DNA of 64,000 bases from Nocardioides flavus (ex Wang et al. 2016). Its GTDB lineage: Bacteria > Actinomycetota > Actinomycetes > Propionibacteriales > Nocardioidaceae. The translations under genes and the position numbers were made by a program. The stretch is from assembly GCF_014653115.1 (NCBI RefSeq), contig NZ_BNAD01000016.1, forward strand, positions 1 to 64,000, in the 5' to 3' direction. Of the stretch, positions 1 to 8,270 are shown piece after piece (within the stretch, counting starts at the first letter, position 1; each line of letters starts with the position of its first letter). Under the pieces are notes generated by a model that worked only from the letters and a program-made list of their open reading frames with translations, was not told the origin of the DNA and did not search any database.

Positions 1-91
1 GAGACAGCCCCGCGAGGCGCGTTATCGGGCCACTGCGAGATCGCAAGACGGACACGGGGATCGATGGGTTCATGGACTGCCACCGCCGCAG

Positions 92-182
92 CCTGAGGGC
101 AGAAGTGTCACCACCAAGACCACCAGAGGTGTCACCGATGTCCTGAGGCAGAACTGTCACCGATGTCCTGAGACATGACACA
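92..182. repeat. Short direct repeats resembling an insertion-sequence end
   Basis: The 18-mer TGTCACCGATGTCCTGAG occurs exactly twice (130-147 and 155-172). A shorter related copy (cctgagggcagaagtgtcacc) lies at 92-112. The block reads like the terminal sequence of actinobacterial IS481-type elements, recalled from general knowledge. No transposase is present, so it would be a relic. It lies just upstream of the promoter of the DUF222/HNH gene. Nothing else is visible in bases 1-205. Confidence 0.5.
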
Positions 183-205
183 TGGTCAGTGTCGGTGGGC
201 TCGCG

Positions 206-211
206 TAGGGT
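206..211 (+). promoter_or_regulatory. -10 hexamer TAGGGT of a leaderless promoter
   Basis: TAGGGT ends 7 nt before the ATG at 219. No Shine-Dalgarno sequence precedes that ATG, so transcription probably starts at or next to the start codon. Confidence 0.5.
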
Positions 212-218
212 CGAACAC

Positions 219-1649
219 ATGATCGAAGTCGCGGCAGGGCCCGGAGCAAGTGAGACAGACGCCCTCACCGCCGCCGGCCTGCTCGCCTCGATCCGGTCCG
301 CCCGCGACGTCGAGAACCAGGCAGCAGCAGAGCAGCTGGACCTGGCCGCGCGGTGGGCCGACCTGCACCCGCCCGAGTCCACCCACTCCGCCGCCACGTT
401 CGCCGTACCGGGATGCGAGCACGAGGAACCCATCGCCGGCGAGGGAACTCCGCTGGTGGCGGAGTTCTGCGTCGCCGAGCTCGGCACCGTCCTCGGCATC
501 TCCACGGTCGCGGCGAAGAAGCTCATCGGGCACGCCCTCGAGCTGCGCCACCGCCTCCCCCGGCTCTGGGACCAGGTCCACGCAGGGCGGGTGCCTGCGT
601 GGCGGGCTCGGTCGGTCGCCGAGACCACCATCCACACCAACCCCGCCCTCACTCGTGAGGCGGCGGGGTTCGTCGACGCGCAGGTCGCCGCCGTCGCCGG
701 CAGGATCGGGCCAGCGCAGCTCGACCGCCTCGTCGCCGAGACGATCAAGCGATACGACCTCGCGGTCGCCGACCCGACAGCCGATCCCGAGGACGGGTAC
801 CTGTCGGTGGACCCGCGGCACGTGACCGTGCATGACGACGACGTCCACTTCGCGGGGACGATGCGGATCGAGGCCGAGGTAGATCTGGCGGACGCCCTCG
901 ACTTCGACCGTGCCGTGGCCCACGGCGCCGCCACCCAGAAGGCACTCGGGTCGACCGAGTCCCTCGACGCGCGACGGGCCAAGGCCCTCGGCGACCTCGC
1001 CCGCACCCAGACCGCCCTCGACCTCCTGACAAGTGGTGATGGTTTCGAGGCTCGCTCCGCTCGCACCTCAACCACCGATGCGGACCTCCCGCCCGCGCGG
1101 GAGATGGTGATCCACGCCCACTTCGACGCCACCCTCTCCGGCGACACCACCGTGTTCGGCCCCACCGGGCGCATGGAGAACGGCCAGCGGCTCGTCCTCC
1201 TCGACCAGATCCAAGCCTGGTGCGGCAACACCCGCACCCAGGTGACCGTCAAGCCGGTCATCGACCTCAACACCCCACTCACCGCGCAGGGCTACGACAT
1301 TCCGGACCGCATCCGCGAACAAGTGATCCTGCGCGACCGCACCTGCGTGTTCCCCGATTGCACCCGCCCCGCACGGGGCTGCGACATCGACCATGTCGTC
1401 CCGTGGGACGAGGACGCCGACGCCGAGGGCAGACCCCAACCCGGGCCCACCACCACGAGCAACCTCGCCGCCCTGTGTCGGTTCCACCACCGGCTCAAGA
1501 CCCACTCACCCTGGCGCTACGCCATGGTCGCACCCGGCGTGTTCGAGTGGACGGCTCCCCACGGATATCGCTACCGACGCGACCGGCACGGCACCACCGA
1601 GCTCGACCCACCCGATCCACCCGGCATCCCACGACCCCGCCGACGATGA
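219..1649 (+). CDS. DUF222 / HNH endonuclease domain protein (13E12-type)
   Basis: A 476-residue protein of the DUF222 plus C-terminal HNH architecture, a multicopy family in actinobacteria (13E12 repeat family in mycobacteria). The N-terminal two thirds is the helical DUF222 region. The C-terminal nuclease shows CVFPDC, CDIDHVVPW (Cys388 and His392 region), a conserved Asn in SNLAALC and the final RFHHRLKTH, so the zinc-HNH site looks intact. I chose ATG 219 over in-frame GTG 189 because a TAGGGT -10 hexamer sits 7 nt upstream. A palindromic repeat (1041-1076) is translated within the gene, between DUF222 and the nuclease. Its biological role is unproven; DNA nicking during element mobility is often assumed. 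Confidence 0.85.
   Translation: MIEVAAGPGASETDALTAAGLLASIRSARDVENQAAAEQLDLAARWADLHPPESTHSAATFAVPGCEHEEPIAGEGTPLVAEFCVAELGTVLGISTVAAKKLIGHALELRHRLPRLWDQVHAGRVPAWRARSVAETTIHTNPALTREAAGFVDAQVAAVAGRIGPAQLDRLVAETIKRYDLAVADPTADPEDGYLSVDPRHVTVHDDDVHFAGTMRIEAEVDLADALDFDRAVAHGAATQKALGSTESLDARRAKALGDLARTQTALDLLTSGDGFEARSARTSTTDADLPPAREMVIHAHFDATLSGDTTVFGPTGRMENGQRLVLLDQIQAWCGNTRTQVTVKPVIDLNTPLTAQGYDIPDRIREQVILRDRTCVFPDCTRPARGCDIDHVVPWDEDADAEGRPQPGPTTTSNLAALCRFHHRLKTHSPWRYAMVAPGVFEWTAPHGYRYRRDRHGTTELDPPDPPGIPRPRRR
1041..1076. repeat. REP-like imperfect palindrome inside the DUF222/HNH reading frame
   Basis: The segment ggtttcgaggctcgct followed by ccgctcgcacctcaaccacc forms an imperfect inverted repeat (ggtt/aacc, gagg/cctc and gc-rich inner arms). 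It is translated as roughly GFEARSARTSTT without breaking the frame. Similar palindromes are, from memory, dispersed in Nocardioides genomes; I cannot verify copy number here. Confidence 0.5.
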
Positions 1650-1704
1650 CCCCGCCCCACACCCCGCCGGTCCCCACGATGGCGGGGGCACAGGCATGCG
1701 CGGG

Positions 1705-2049
1705 TCAATGCTCCCGACGATGTGCGTAGACGTTGCTCATGGGCGTGCGCAGGGCCTCGCCGCACACCTGGCACGTGTAGTCGTTGACGCCGACCCGTGT
1801 GACACCAGGCACGACATGGTTGGAAGGGCAGTCCATGTTCGTGCACCACTGGCTTCCAACCTCGAAATGTCCTGCAGCCGTCAGCTCGGGGTCATCGACA
1901 GCCGTGACCGGCTCGAGTCCGGCGATGACCACTCCGCCGCAGTCCTCGCACGGTCGGTCGGCCGGCTGATGGAGGGAACGGGCCACCTCTGCACCGTACC
2001 CGGCGGTGAGCCCGGCGGCGTGACGGGCAGCCAGGCGGGGCGGAGACAT
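1705..2049 (-). CDS. Small zinc-ribbon-like protein of unknown function
   Basis: A 114-residue protein, not recognised as a named family. Four cysteine pairs or near pairs are visible: CEDC, CTNMDC and CQVC in the C-terminal two thirds, consistent with one or two zinc-binding knuckles. The N-terminus is an Ala/Arg-rich helix. The start ATG (2049) lies 13 nt after the Nudix gene stop, so it is probably the last gene of the hydrolase-Nudix unit. The longer reading frame that continues upstream to 2400 is an artefact overlapping the Nudix gene. It converges with the DUF222 gene across a 55-bp gap. Confidence 0.6.
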   Translation of the reverse strand: MSPPRLAARHAAGLTAGYGAEVARSLHQPADRPCEDCGGVVIAGLEPVTAVDDPELTAAGHFEVGSQWCTNMDCPSNHVVPGVTRVGVNDYTCQVCGEALRTPMSNVYAHRREH

Positions 2050-2062
2050 GTCCTGGGTCGGG

Positions 2063-2629
2063 CTACTGCGACTGGTGGAGGAGTCCCAGCGCGATCGCGT
2101 GCCGAAGGACGTCGGAGTGGATCGGGTCTTCGTCGCCAAGGTAGTCCGCGGCCTCCTGGGGAGGCATGGTGAGCACCTGCACGACCTGCTCGCCGTCGAC
2201 CGGGTTGAGTGGCGGGCCGACGATCTGCACCCGTCCCACCGCATAGCCCCAGTAGGCACGCGGGTGCGGGAGGTGGTGTCGGTAGGGGCGATCCAGGTGG
2301 CTGTCTGCGCGGTGGGCGGAGAAGTGGACCAGCTCCCCGAGAAGCTCAGCGCCCGCCTCCTCCGCGAGCTCCCGTCGTGCCAGATCCAGGAGCGACTCAC
2401 CTGGTTCCCGCGTACCGCCCGGCAGGAAACGCTCGCCTCGGGCGCTGCGACACACCACGACCTCTGCCCCCTCGGTCACGGCAACCAGGTGCAGCCGCGA
2501 GACGAGCTCGTCGGGAGGGGCTCCGCCGGAGTACGCGACTCGGGCGCCCGCATAGTCGACGTACGACTCCTCGAAGAGCCGGGGGAACCGGCGTCGCCCG
2601 TCGTCCCCATGGCTGTCCATCCGGCTCAT
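2063..2629 (-). CDS. Nudix hydrolase
   Basis: A 188-residue protein with a perfect Nudix box in its middle: G-x5-E-x7-REL-x-EE-x-G, visible as GTREPGE, then SLLDLAR and RELAEEAGA. It should hydrolyse a nucleoside diphosphate linked to another moiety in a Mg-dependent reaction; the substrate cannot be read from sequence. The N-terminal 45 residues precede the fold. The ATG overlaps the stop of the upstream hydrolase by 4 bp (ATGA), which indicates translational coupling. The small zinc-ribbon gene follows at once. Confidence 0.9.
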   Translation of the reverse strand: MSRMDSHGDDGRRRFPRLFEESYVDYAGARVAYSGGAPPDELVSRLHLVAVTEGAEVVVCRSARGERFLPGGTREPGESLLDLARRELAEEAGAELLGELVHFSAHRADSHLDRPYRHHLPHPRAYWGYAVGRVQIVGPPLNPVDGEQVVQVLTMPPQEAADYLGDEDPIHSDVLRHAIALGLLHQSQ

Positions 2630-3606
2630 GGCTCCTGCGGTCCCGAAGTCCCCACCCACGCCGTCAACCACTTGCCGAGCACGTCGTACGCCTGCGCCCG
2701 TACGTCGGGGCGCGAGAGGACCACGTCGTGGATGGCGCCCTCGATCGCGATCGAGGTGACGTGGCGCCCGACCGACGAGGCCCAGTGCCGGATCTGCTCC
2801 ACGTCGAGCACGATGTCGTGGGTGGCGGCGGTCTCCTCGTCTGGCTCGCCGAAGTACGACCGGGCCGACGACAGCACCAGGGTGGGGCAGGTGAGGTCGA
2901 GGCCCGCGTGCAGCAGAGCGTGCCCGCGGCGTACGGCGCGCAGCCAGCCGACGTAGACCGGACGCGACTCCAGCGGCTTCCACGACAGGTCGTAGTCCCA
3001 CTCGCCCCCGTGCTCGCGGTGCAGCGTGCGGCCGTAGACGGTGCTGACCTTGCGCGGGATCTCCTGGAGGGGCCGGCTGGTGCCGAGCCGCTCGATGGCA
3101 AGTCTGGTGGCGGGACTGCGCAGCCAGGCCGCACCCTGCATGTCGAACCAGGGGGAGTTGAGCACCAGGGCCGCCAGCTCGGCGGGCCGGCGCCGCTGCA
3201 CCCACAGCGGCACGGTGAGGCCGCCGGTGGAGTGGGCGGAGGCGATGACCTCGCGATGGCCGTCGCGCTGGGTGATGCGCCACCAGGCCAGGTCGATCTC
3301 CGCGAAGTACTCCTCGAGGTCCGCGACGTAGTGCGGGGTCTGGTGCTCGAGCAGCGACCGTCCGTACTTGCGGAGGTCGAGCGCGTAGAAGGTGTAGCCG
3401 CGGTCGGCCCACCACCGGGCGTACTCGGTGTGGAAGAAGTAGTCGGCGAACCCGTGGACGTGGAGCACCGCCCGCCCGTTGGGTCGATGCGGCTCGAGCG
3501 TGACCAGCGTCGCGACGACCGGACCCTCGGAGTCGGGCGGGAGGGAGATCGTCTCCACCCGGTAGTCAGGCCCGAGGACGTCGGCCTGCAGGGGGACCAG
3601 CGGCAT
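2626..3606 (-). CDS. Alpha/beta hydrolase (monoacylglycerol lipase/lysophospholipase-like)
   Basis: A 326-residue cytosolic alpha/beta hydrolase. The oxyanion-side strand (VLHVHGFADYF), the nucleophile elbow AHSTGG (Ser of G/A-x-S-x-G type), and a late DIVL...IHDVV region with Asp and His complete a likely Ser-His-Asp triad. Substrate class is inferred from resemblance to lysophospholipase/monoglyceride-lipase proteins. No signal peptide is seen. The ATG at 3606 follows TAGGCT by 6 nt, a leaderless arrangement. It is first of three genes with the Nudix and zinc-ribbon genes. Confidence 0.8.
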   Translation of the reverse strand: MPLVPLQADVLGPDYRVETISLPPDSEGPVVATLVTLEPHRPNGRAVLHVHGFADYFFHTEYARWWADRGYTFYALDLRKYGRSLLEHQTPHYVADLEEYFAEIDLAWWRITQRDGHREVIASAHSTGGLTVPLWVQRRRPAELAALVLNSPWFDMQGAAWLRSPATRLAIERLGTSRPLQEIPRKVSTVYGRTLHREHGGEWDYDLSWKPLESRPVYVGWLRAVRRGHALLHAGLDLTCPTLVLSSARSYFGEPDEETAATHDIVLDVEQIRHWASSVGRHVTSIAIEGAIHDVVLSRPDVRAQAYDVLGKWLTAWVGTSGPQEP

Positions 3607-3612
3607 GGCAGG

Positions 3613-3618
3613 AGCCTA
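3613..3618 (-). promoter_or_regulatory. -10 hexamer TAGGCT, leaderless promoter of the hydrolase gene
   Basis: On the minus strand TAGGCT ends 6 nt before the ATG at 3606; no ribosome binding site is visible. Confidence 0.5.
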
Positions 3619-3670
3619 CCGAGCCGCCGCGACTTTCCCGGTTCGACCTCGGACAAGCCTTGTCGAGCCC

Positions 3671-3676
3671 TAATCT
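3671..3676 (+). promoter_or_regulatory. -10 hexamer TAATCT, leaderless promoter of the phosphatase gene
   Basis: TAATCT ends 6 nt before the GTG at 3683. It is the best -10 match in this part of the window. Confidence 0.55.
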
Positions 3677-3682
3677 TCGCAC

Positions 3683-4834
3683 GTGTCGAGTGCTGTGGGC
3701 TCCGTGGTGCGCGGCCTCGCGTCGTACGTCCGGCAGCGCATCGCCGGCTGGCGCACCGGCTCGAGGGCCAGCCAGGTCTTCCTGCTCGCCGTCCTCGTGG
3801 CGATGGTCGGCCTGACCACCGTCCTCGGCGCGCTGGTCGAGGTGATCATCCCGGTCGCGATGTGGTTCCTCTTCCTGATGGTCGGCACCATGCTGCTGCG
3901 CTTCGTCCCGCTCCTCGTCCTGGCGGTCGTGCTCGGGGGCGTCGCGGTGTGGACCTCGCTGGGCAACGACTTCGCCACGGCCAGCCGCGAGTCAGCGCTG
4001 GTGATCTTCGCGCTCGCCCTGGCACTCGCGATCTACCAGTCCAGCCGGCAGCGCTCGGGCCTGCCGATGGCACTGAGCGAGGCCGTGCTGACCCAGCTGC
4101 GCGACCGACTCCAGCGCCAGGGGGTGGTGCCGCCGCTGCCCGACGGCTGGCGCACGCAGTCGGCGACGATCACGGCCAACGGTCCGAGCTATGCCGGCGA
4201 CTTCCTCGTCGCCGACCTGCGCGAGGGCCGCTGGCTGGAGATGGCGCTGGTCGACGTGTGCGGCAAGGGCACCTCGGTGGGACCGCAGGCCCTGCAGTTC
4301 GCCGGGGCGCTCGGCGGTCTGATCGGTGCCCTCCCTCCCGCGGAGCTGATGGCCGCGGCCAACGCGTTCCTGCTCCGCCAGGAGTCCGAGGAGTCGCTGG
4401 CGACCGCCGTGCACATCAAGCTCGACCTCGTCACCGGTGACTACACCATCACCAGCGCCGGGCACCCGCCCGCGCTGCACTGGCACCTCGGGCACCGCGG
4501 ATGGTCGATCGACAACGCGCGCGGGATGGCCCTCGGTGTGATCGAGGAGGCCGAGTTCGCCCCCAGCAGCGGACGCCTGCACCCCGGTGAGGCGCTCATG
4601 TTCTACACCGACGGGGTCATCGAGTCGGCCGACCGCGACCTCGACGAGGGGATCGACTGGTTGCGGCAGGTCGCGCTGCAGGCCGTCGACGCGCGCGGCT
4701 TCACCGGCATGCCGAAGCGCGTGCTCAAGAAGGTGCCGCGCGGCGACGACGACCGAGCGCTGCTGGTGCTGGAGCGGCTGCCTCTGACGTCGCCGGAGCG
4801 TGCCTCCGAGCGCCACCGGGGCCTGGCGGGCTGA
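3683..4834 (+). CDS. Membrane-anchored SpoIIE/RsbU-type protein phosphatase
   Basis: A 383-residue protein. The N-terminal 110 residues hold three or more hydrophobic helices (about 32-55, 57-80, 100-115), followed by a SpoIIE-type PP2C domain from about residue 150. Metal-binding signatures are visible: GDF near the domain start, DVCGKGT near residue 190 and FYTDGVIES near 310. Relatives dephosphorylate anti-sigma-factor antagonists in stress partner-switch systems. No anti-sigma or antagonist gene lies nearby, so the partner is unknown. GTG 3683 was chosen because of the TAATCT hexamer. Confidence 0.85.
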   Translation: MSSAVGSVVRGLASYVRQRIAGWRTGSRASQVFLLAVLVAMVGLTTVLGALVEVIIPVAMWFLFLMVGTMLLRFVPLLVLAVVLGGVAVWTSLGNDFATASRESALVIFALALALAIYQSSRQRSGLPMALSEAVLTQLRDRLQRQGVVPPLPDGWRTQSATITANGPSYAGDFLVADLREGRWLEMALVDVCGKGTSVGPQALQFAGALGGLIGALPPAELMAAANAFLLRQESEESLATAVHIKLDLVTGDYTITSAGHPPALHWHLGHRGWSIDNARGMALGVIEEAEFAPSSGRLHPGEALMFYTDGVIESADRDLDEGIDWLRQVALQAVDARGFTGMPKRVLKKVPRGDDDRALLVLERLPLTSPERASERHRGLAG

Positions 4835-4865
4835 GCCGTCGCCTCGCGGCTCGTCCGGCGACGTG

Positions 4866-5828
4866 TCATGCCCCGCGCGAGTAGAGCTCGCGGATGACGT
4901 CCTCGATGTCGGGCTCCTGGATGGAGAGGTCCGCGACGTCGTACGCCGCTGCGACGGCCGACACGACCGGCGCGGCGCTCGCGTCGGCGGGGAAGGACAG
5001 CCACTGGCGCGGGCCCTCGACCCGCCGCACGGTGGCGCCGGGCACCTCGATGGCCGGGGCCTCGTCGACGAGGTCGACCACCAGGGTCCGCGTCGACCCG
5101 CCCTGGGCGTGGAGACCGGCCAGCGACCCGTCGTAGACCGACGTCCCGTGGTCGATCACGATGACGCGGTCGCAGAGCGCCTCGATGTCCTGCAGGTCGT
5201 GCGTGGTGAGGAGCAGGGTCGTGCCGCGCTCGGCGTTGAGCGCTCGGAGGAACTCGCGCAGGCGGCCCTTGCTCACCACGTCGAGACCGATCGTCGGCTC
5301 GTCGAGGTAGAGCACCTCGGGATCGTGCAGCAGCGCGGCGGTGATGTCGCCGCGCATGCGCTGGCCGAGGCTGAGCTGGCGCACCGGGGTGTCGAGCTGG
5401 GCGCCGAGGTCGAGCAGGTCGACGAAGCGGTCGAGGTTCTCGCGGTAGCGCGCCGGCTCGATGCGGTACATCTTCTGCAGCAGGTCGTAGGAATCGCGCA
5501 GCGGCAGGTCCCACCACAGGGTCGAGCGCTGGCCGAAGACCACGCCGATGCGTCGTGCGAGCTCGACCCGGTCGCGGCTCGGGTCGAGCCCCGCCACCCG
5601 GACGCGGCCCGACGTGGGCACGAGGATCCCGGTGAGCATCTTGATCGTGGTCGACTTCCCGGCGCCGTTGGGACCGATGTAGCCGACCATCTCGCCACCC
5701 TCGACGGAGAAGGTCAGGTCGTGCACCGCGACCACGGACTCGCGCGAGCGGCGACGGCGGCCCTCGACCCGACGGCGCACGTCGAAGCAACGCGCGAGCT
5801 CGTGCACGTCGATGAGCGGGTAGGTCAT
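4866..5828 (-). CDS. ABC-2 type exporter, ATP-binding protein
   Basis: A 320-residue ABC ATPase. Walker A GPNGAGKST lies near residue 55, then the Q-loop FGQRST, signature LSLGQRM, Walker B VLYLDEP and the switch histidine in TTHDLQ. An Arg-rich insertion near residues 20-30 precedes the core. The C-terminal 80 residues resemble the regulatory tail of drug or polysaccharide ABC-2 ATPases. It is the last gene of a three-gene unit: its ATG follows the upstream permease stop by 1 nt. Substrate unknown. Confidence 0.92.
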   Translation of the reverse strand: MTYPLIDVHELARCFDVRRRVEGRRRRSRESVVAVHDLTFSVEGGEMVGYIGPNGAGKSTTIKMLTGILVPTSGRVRVAGLDPSRDRVELARRIGVVFGQRSTLWWDLPLRDSYDLLQKMYRIEPARYRENLDRFVDLLDLGAQLDTPVRQLSLGQRMRGDITAALLHDPEVLYLDEPTIGLDVVSKGRLREFLRALNAERGTTLLLTTHDLQDIEALCDRVIVIDHGTSVYDGSLAGLHAQGGSTRTLVVDLVDEAPAIEVPGATVRRVEGPRQWLSFPADASAAPVVSAVAAAYDVADLSIQEPDIEDVIRELYSRGA

Positions 5829-5829
5829 G

Positions 5830-6642
5830 TCAGCTCCCGGTGGAGGTGTAGTGACGCACGCCGGTGCGCCAGACGAGGAGGGCGGCGGTCATCGTGAGGA
5901 CGCCCGCCAGCGGCGAGGCGAACTGGAACGCCTCCGGCATCCCGAACGGGTCCGTGCGACCGAGCAGGAACAGGCAGGGGTACCAGTTGACGAAGGCGAC
6001 CGGGACGACGAAGGTCAGCCCGACCAGCACCTCGCGCGGGAAGATGCTCAGCGGGTACTGGGTGACCGTCGCGCCGCCGTAGGTGAACGCGTTGGCGAAC
6101 TCGGTGGCGTCGGTCGTCCAGAACTGCACGCAGGAGAAGCCGACGAACAGGCCGAAGAAGACCAGCGCGCCGCTGGCGAGCATCGACACCGCGACCAGCA
6201 CGCGCAGGGGGCTCCAGTCGACGTACGTGCAGGCCCACCCGAAGACGGCCGCGGCCTGGGTGAGCCGGCCGAGGCGCCTCAGCGTGAACTGGTCGGCGCA
6301 CACCTGCACGAGCAGCGGCACCGGCTTGGTCATCATCTGGTCGAGCCGGCCGGTGCGGATGTAGGTGCCGATCCGTTCGACGCTCCCGATGGCGGTGTCG
6401 GCGAGTGCCAGTGCCAGTGACGCGCTGCCGTAGAGCAGCGCGACCTCGTGCAGCGCGAAGCCCGCGAGGTCCTCCAGGTGGCTGAACATGATCCAGAGGC
6501 CGACGAAGTCAAGTCCCGTGATCAGCCCGTTGCCGACGGCGAGGAGGACGAAGGACGTCGGGTACTGCCAGGCGGCGCGGATCCACAGCCACGCGATCTG
6601 GGCATAGGTCCGGAGGTGCCGTGCCGGCTGCGGGCTAGCCAC
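5830..6642 (-). CDS. ABC-2 type exporter, permease subunit (COG3694-like)
   Basis: A 270-residue polytopic membrane protein with about six hydrophobic helices, of the ABC-2 permease family usually found paired with a second permease and one ATPase. The stretch IRTGRLDQMMTKP is typical of this subfamily. The ATG overlaps the preceding permease stop by 8 bp, which supports co-translation. With its neighbours it should form an exporter in the cytoplasmic membrane; the cargo is not deducible. Confidence 0.88.
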   Translation of the reverse strand: MASPQPARHLRTYAQIAWLWIRAAWQYPTSFVLLAVGNGLITGLDFVGLWIMFSHLEDLAGFALHEVALLYGSASLALALADTAIGSVERIGTYIRTGRLDQMMTKPVPLLVQVCADQFTLRRLGRLTQAAAVFGWACTYVDWSPLRVLVAVSMLASGALVFFGLFVGFSCVQFWTTDATEFANAFTYGGATVTQYPLSIFPREVLVGLTFVVPVAFVNWYPCLFLLGRTDPFGMPEAFQFASPLAGVLTMTAALLVWRTGVRHYTSTGS

Positions 6643-7447
6643 CCTGCACCACCACCTTGCGGGTGGCCACGCGCAGGACGCCCTGGCAGACCGCCAGCAG
6701 CACGACCGCCCACGCCACCTGGAAGCCGAGGGCGGCGAGGAGCCCGGTTCCGCTGTGCGTGCCGAGCCAGATGTCGGCGGGCACCTGCACGTACGACGCC
6801 CAGGGCAGCGCGCGGGCGAGGGTGCCGAGCCAGCCGGGGAACAGCACGAGCGGCAGCATCATCCCGCTGAAGAAGATCGCGAACGCCCCGCTCATCACCT
6901 TGACCCCCGACTGGTCGAGCAGCCAGAAGGCCGTGCTGGCGACGAGGAAGCGGATCGCGAAGCTCACCACCACGGCGAGCACCAGCGAGGCAGCGAAGGC
7001 GAGTGCGTGGACTGAGGAGCGCGGGAGCGCGATGTCGAAGACGACCAGGCCGATCAGGGTGGGACCCACGCCCCGGGTGAGCAGGTGGTACGCCGCGCGG
7101 CCGAGGTCGCTGGCGAGGTACCACCCGACGATGCCGACAGGTCGGTAGAGGTCGATCGCCACGTCGCCTGTGCGGATCCGCTCGGCGAGGTCGTCGGTGG
7201 CGCCACCGCCCCACAGTGCGATCGTCATGAGAAGGGCCTGGCCGAGCCAGACGTACGTCACCGCGTCCTGCGCGTCGTAGCCGCCTGCAGTGGGGTTGGC
7301 GTCCCACAGGGCGAGGTAGGCGAAGGAGTAGATGATCCCGAAGACCGAGTTGGTGAAGATCCCGGCCAGGGTCGCGGCGCGGTAGGTGGAGTAGCGACGG
7401 AACGCACGGGTCGCCACCGCGACGTGCAGCATCCCCGCGCCCCGCAT
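6635..7447 (-). CDS. ABC-2 type exporter, permease subunit (COG4587-like)
   Basis: A 270-residue membrane protein with six hydrophobic segments and the subfamily motif FRRYSTYRAATLAG near the N-terminus. A longer reading frame to 7489 is unlikely because its first codons lie inside a strong hairpin (7471-7506) that ends the upstream gene. ATG 7447 is given as start; ATG 7432 (MLHVA) is an equal alternative. First gene of the permease-permease-ATPase unit. Confidence 0.85.
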   Translation of the reverse strand: MRGAGMLHVAVATRAFRRYSTYRAATLAGIFTNSVFGIIYSFAYLALWDANPTAGGYDAQDAVTYVWLGQALLMTIALWGGGATDDLAERIRTGDVAIDLYRPVGIVGWYLASDLGRAAYHLLTRGVGPTLIGLVVFDIALPRSSVHALAFAASLVLAVVVSFAIRFLVASTAFWLLDQSGVKVMSGAFAIFFSGMMLPLVLFPGWLGTLARALPWASYVQVPADIWLGTHSGTGLLAALGFQVAWAVVLLAVCQGVLRVATRKVVVQGG

Positions 7448-7470
7448 CGCACAGCCCCCATCGACGATCC

Positions 7471-7506
7471 CGATCCCCGGCCCACCCACGAGGGGGCCGG
7501 GGATCG
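7471..7506 (-). terminator. Hairpin terminator after the CAP-domain gene
   Basis: A perfect 13-bp stem (7471-7483 with 7494-7506) around a 10-nt loop, lying 28 nt after the CAP gene stop on the minus strand. There is no clear U-tract. Confidence 0.6.
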
Positions 7507-7533
7507 TCTCACACCGAGGGGCTCAGCCGCACG

Positions 7534-8049
7534 TCAGTTGGGGCGGACCAGGTTGACGACGCCGATGGTGCGGCCCTGGTCGTCGCGGGTGATGGCGACG
7601 CCGGCCCGGCGGGCACGCGGGCTCAGCAGGATCTGGCGGTGCCCGGGGGAGTCCATCCAGAGCCGGACCATCGCCTCGGGGCTCAGGCCGGCGCCTCTGA
7701 CCAGCGTCTCGCCGGCCCACGACTTGTTGCACTTGCGGATGACCTCGCCCTGGTTCCGGTGCTCGAAGGCGCCGGTACGGGCGATGCGCTGGCCCCACTG
7801 CTCGGCGAGCCGGTCGGTGCACACGTCGAAGTTCCAGATCTTGGGCAGTCCGTTGCCGGCGCGCGCCTGGTTGATCCGGACCATGAGGGCGTCCTCGAGC
7901 TCGCTGTTGGTCAGCTCGGTCGGGTCGGACGAGGAGACGGCGCGCGGCACCGACCAGGTCTTGGCCTCGGCTGCCACGGGTGCGCCGCAGATGACGGCGG
8001 CGGCGACGCCGAGGGCCGCGAGGCGGGTGATGAAGCGGGGGTGCTGCAC
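7534..8049 (-). CDS. Secreted CAP (SCP/PR1-like) domain protein
   Basis: A 171-residue exported protein. A signal peptide (FITRLAALGVAAAVICGAPVAAEA) is followed by a short linker and a CAP domain with RINQARAGNGLP, a helix holding WGQRIARTGAF, and the late SPGHRQILLSP segment. Two mature cysteines (VCTD and RKCNK) can pair. The start is GTG 8049, not the longer frame to 8163, because GGAGG lies 6 nt upstream and the signal peptide then begins at once. Bacterial CAP proteins are cell-wall or extracellular proteins of mostly unknown activity. Confidence 0.85.
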   Translation of the reverse strand: MQHPRFITRLAALGVAAAVICGAPVAAEAKTWSVPRAVSSSDPTELTNSELEDALMVRINQARAGNGLPKIWNFDVCTDRLAEQWGQRIARTGAFEHRNQGEVIRKCNKSWAGETLVRGAGLSPEAMVRLWMDSPGHRQILLSPRARRAGVAITRDDQGRTIGVVNLVRPN

Positions 8050-8270
8050 GGTCGTCCTCCAGAGCAGATCCGCAGTCGGGGGAGCAGGATCTTGACCGAA
8101 TCTTGGGAGATTCGGGGTTGAAGATACGCACTCCATGTGATGCGTGTCGACATTTCGAGCCAACTGACGCGGTCATCCCCGTCGATCATCAAGTTTTCCG
8201 GGGTCGACCTTCGAAATCCGGTCGACACAGATCAAAACGGCTTGACCGTTTCTTCATGACGCGAACGACG
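8050..8270 (-). promoter_or_regulatory. Upstream region of the CAP gene with several inverted repeats
   Basis: This non-coding stretch is visibly less GC-rich than its surroundings. It holds a perfect 7-bp inverted repeat (ccgaatc 8096-8102, gattcgg 8109-8115) and a spaced pair built from gtcgac and tcgaaat at about 8147 and 8207-8224. A TATCTT hexamer on the minus strand near 8120 would give a leader of about 60 nt containing the first hairpin. Function unknown. Confidence 0.4.

Noticed and set aside
7448-7489. N-terminal extension of the first ABC permease to 7489
   Set aside because: These codons are part of a perfect 13-bp terminator hairpin of the neighbouring gene and encode no conserved residues.
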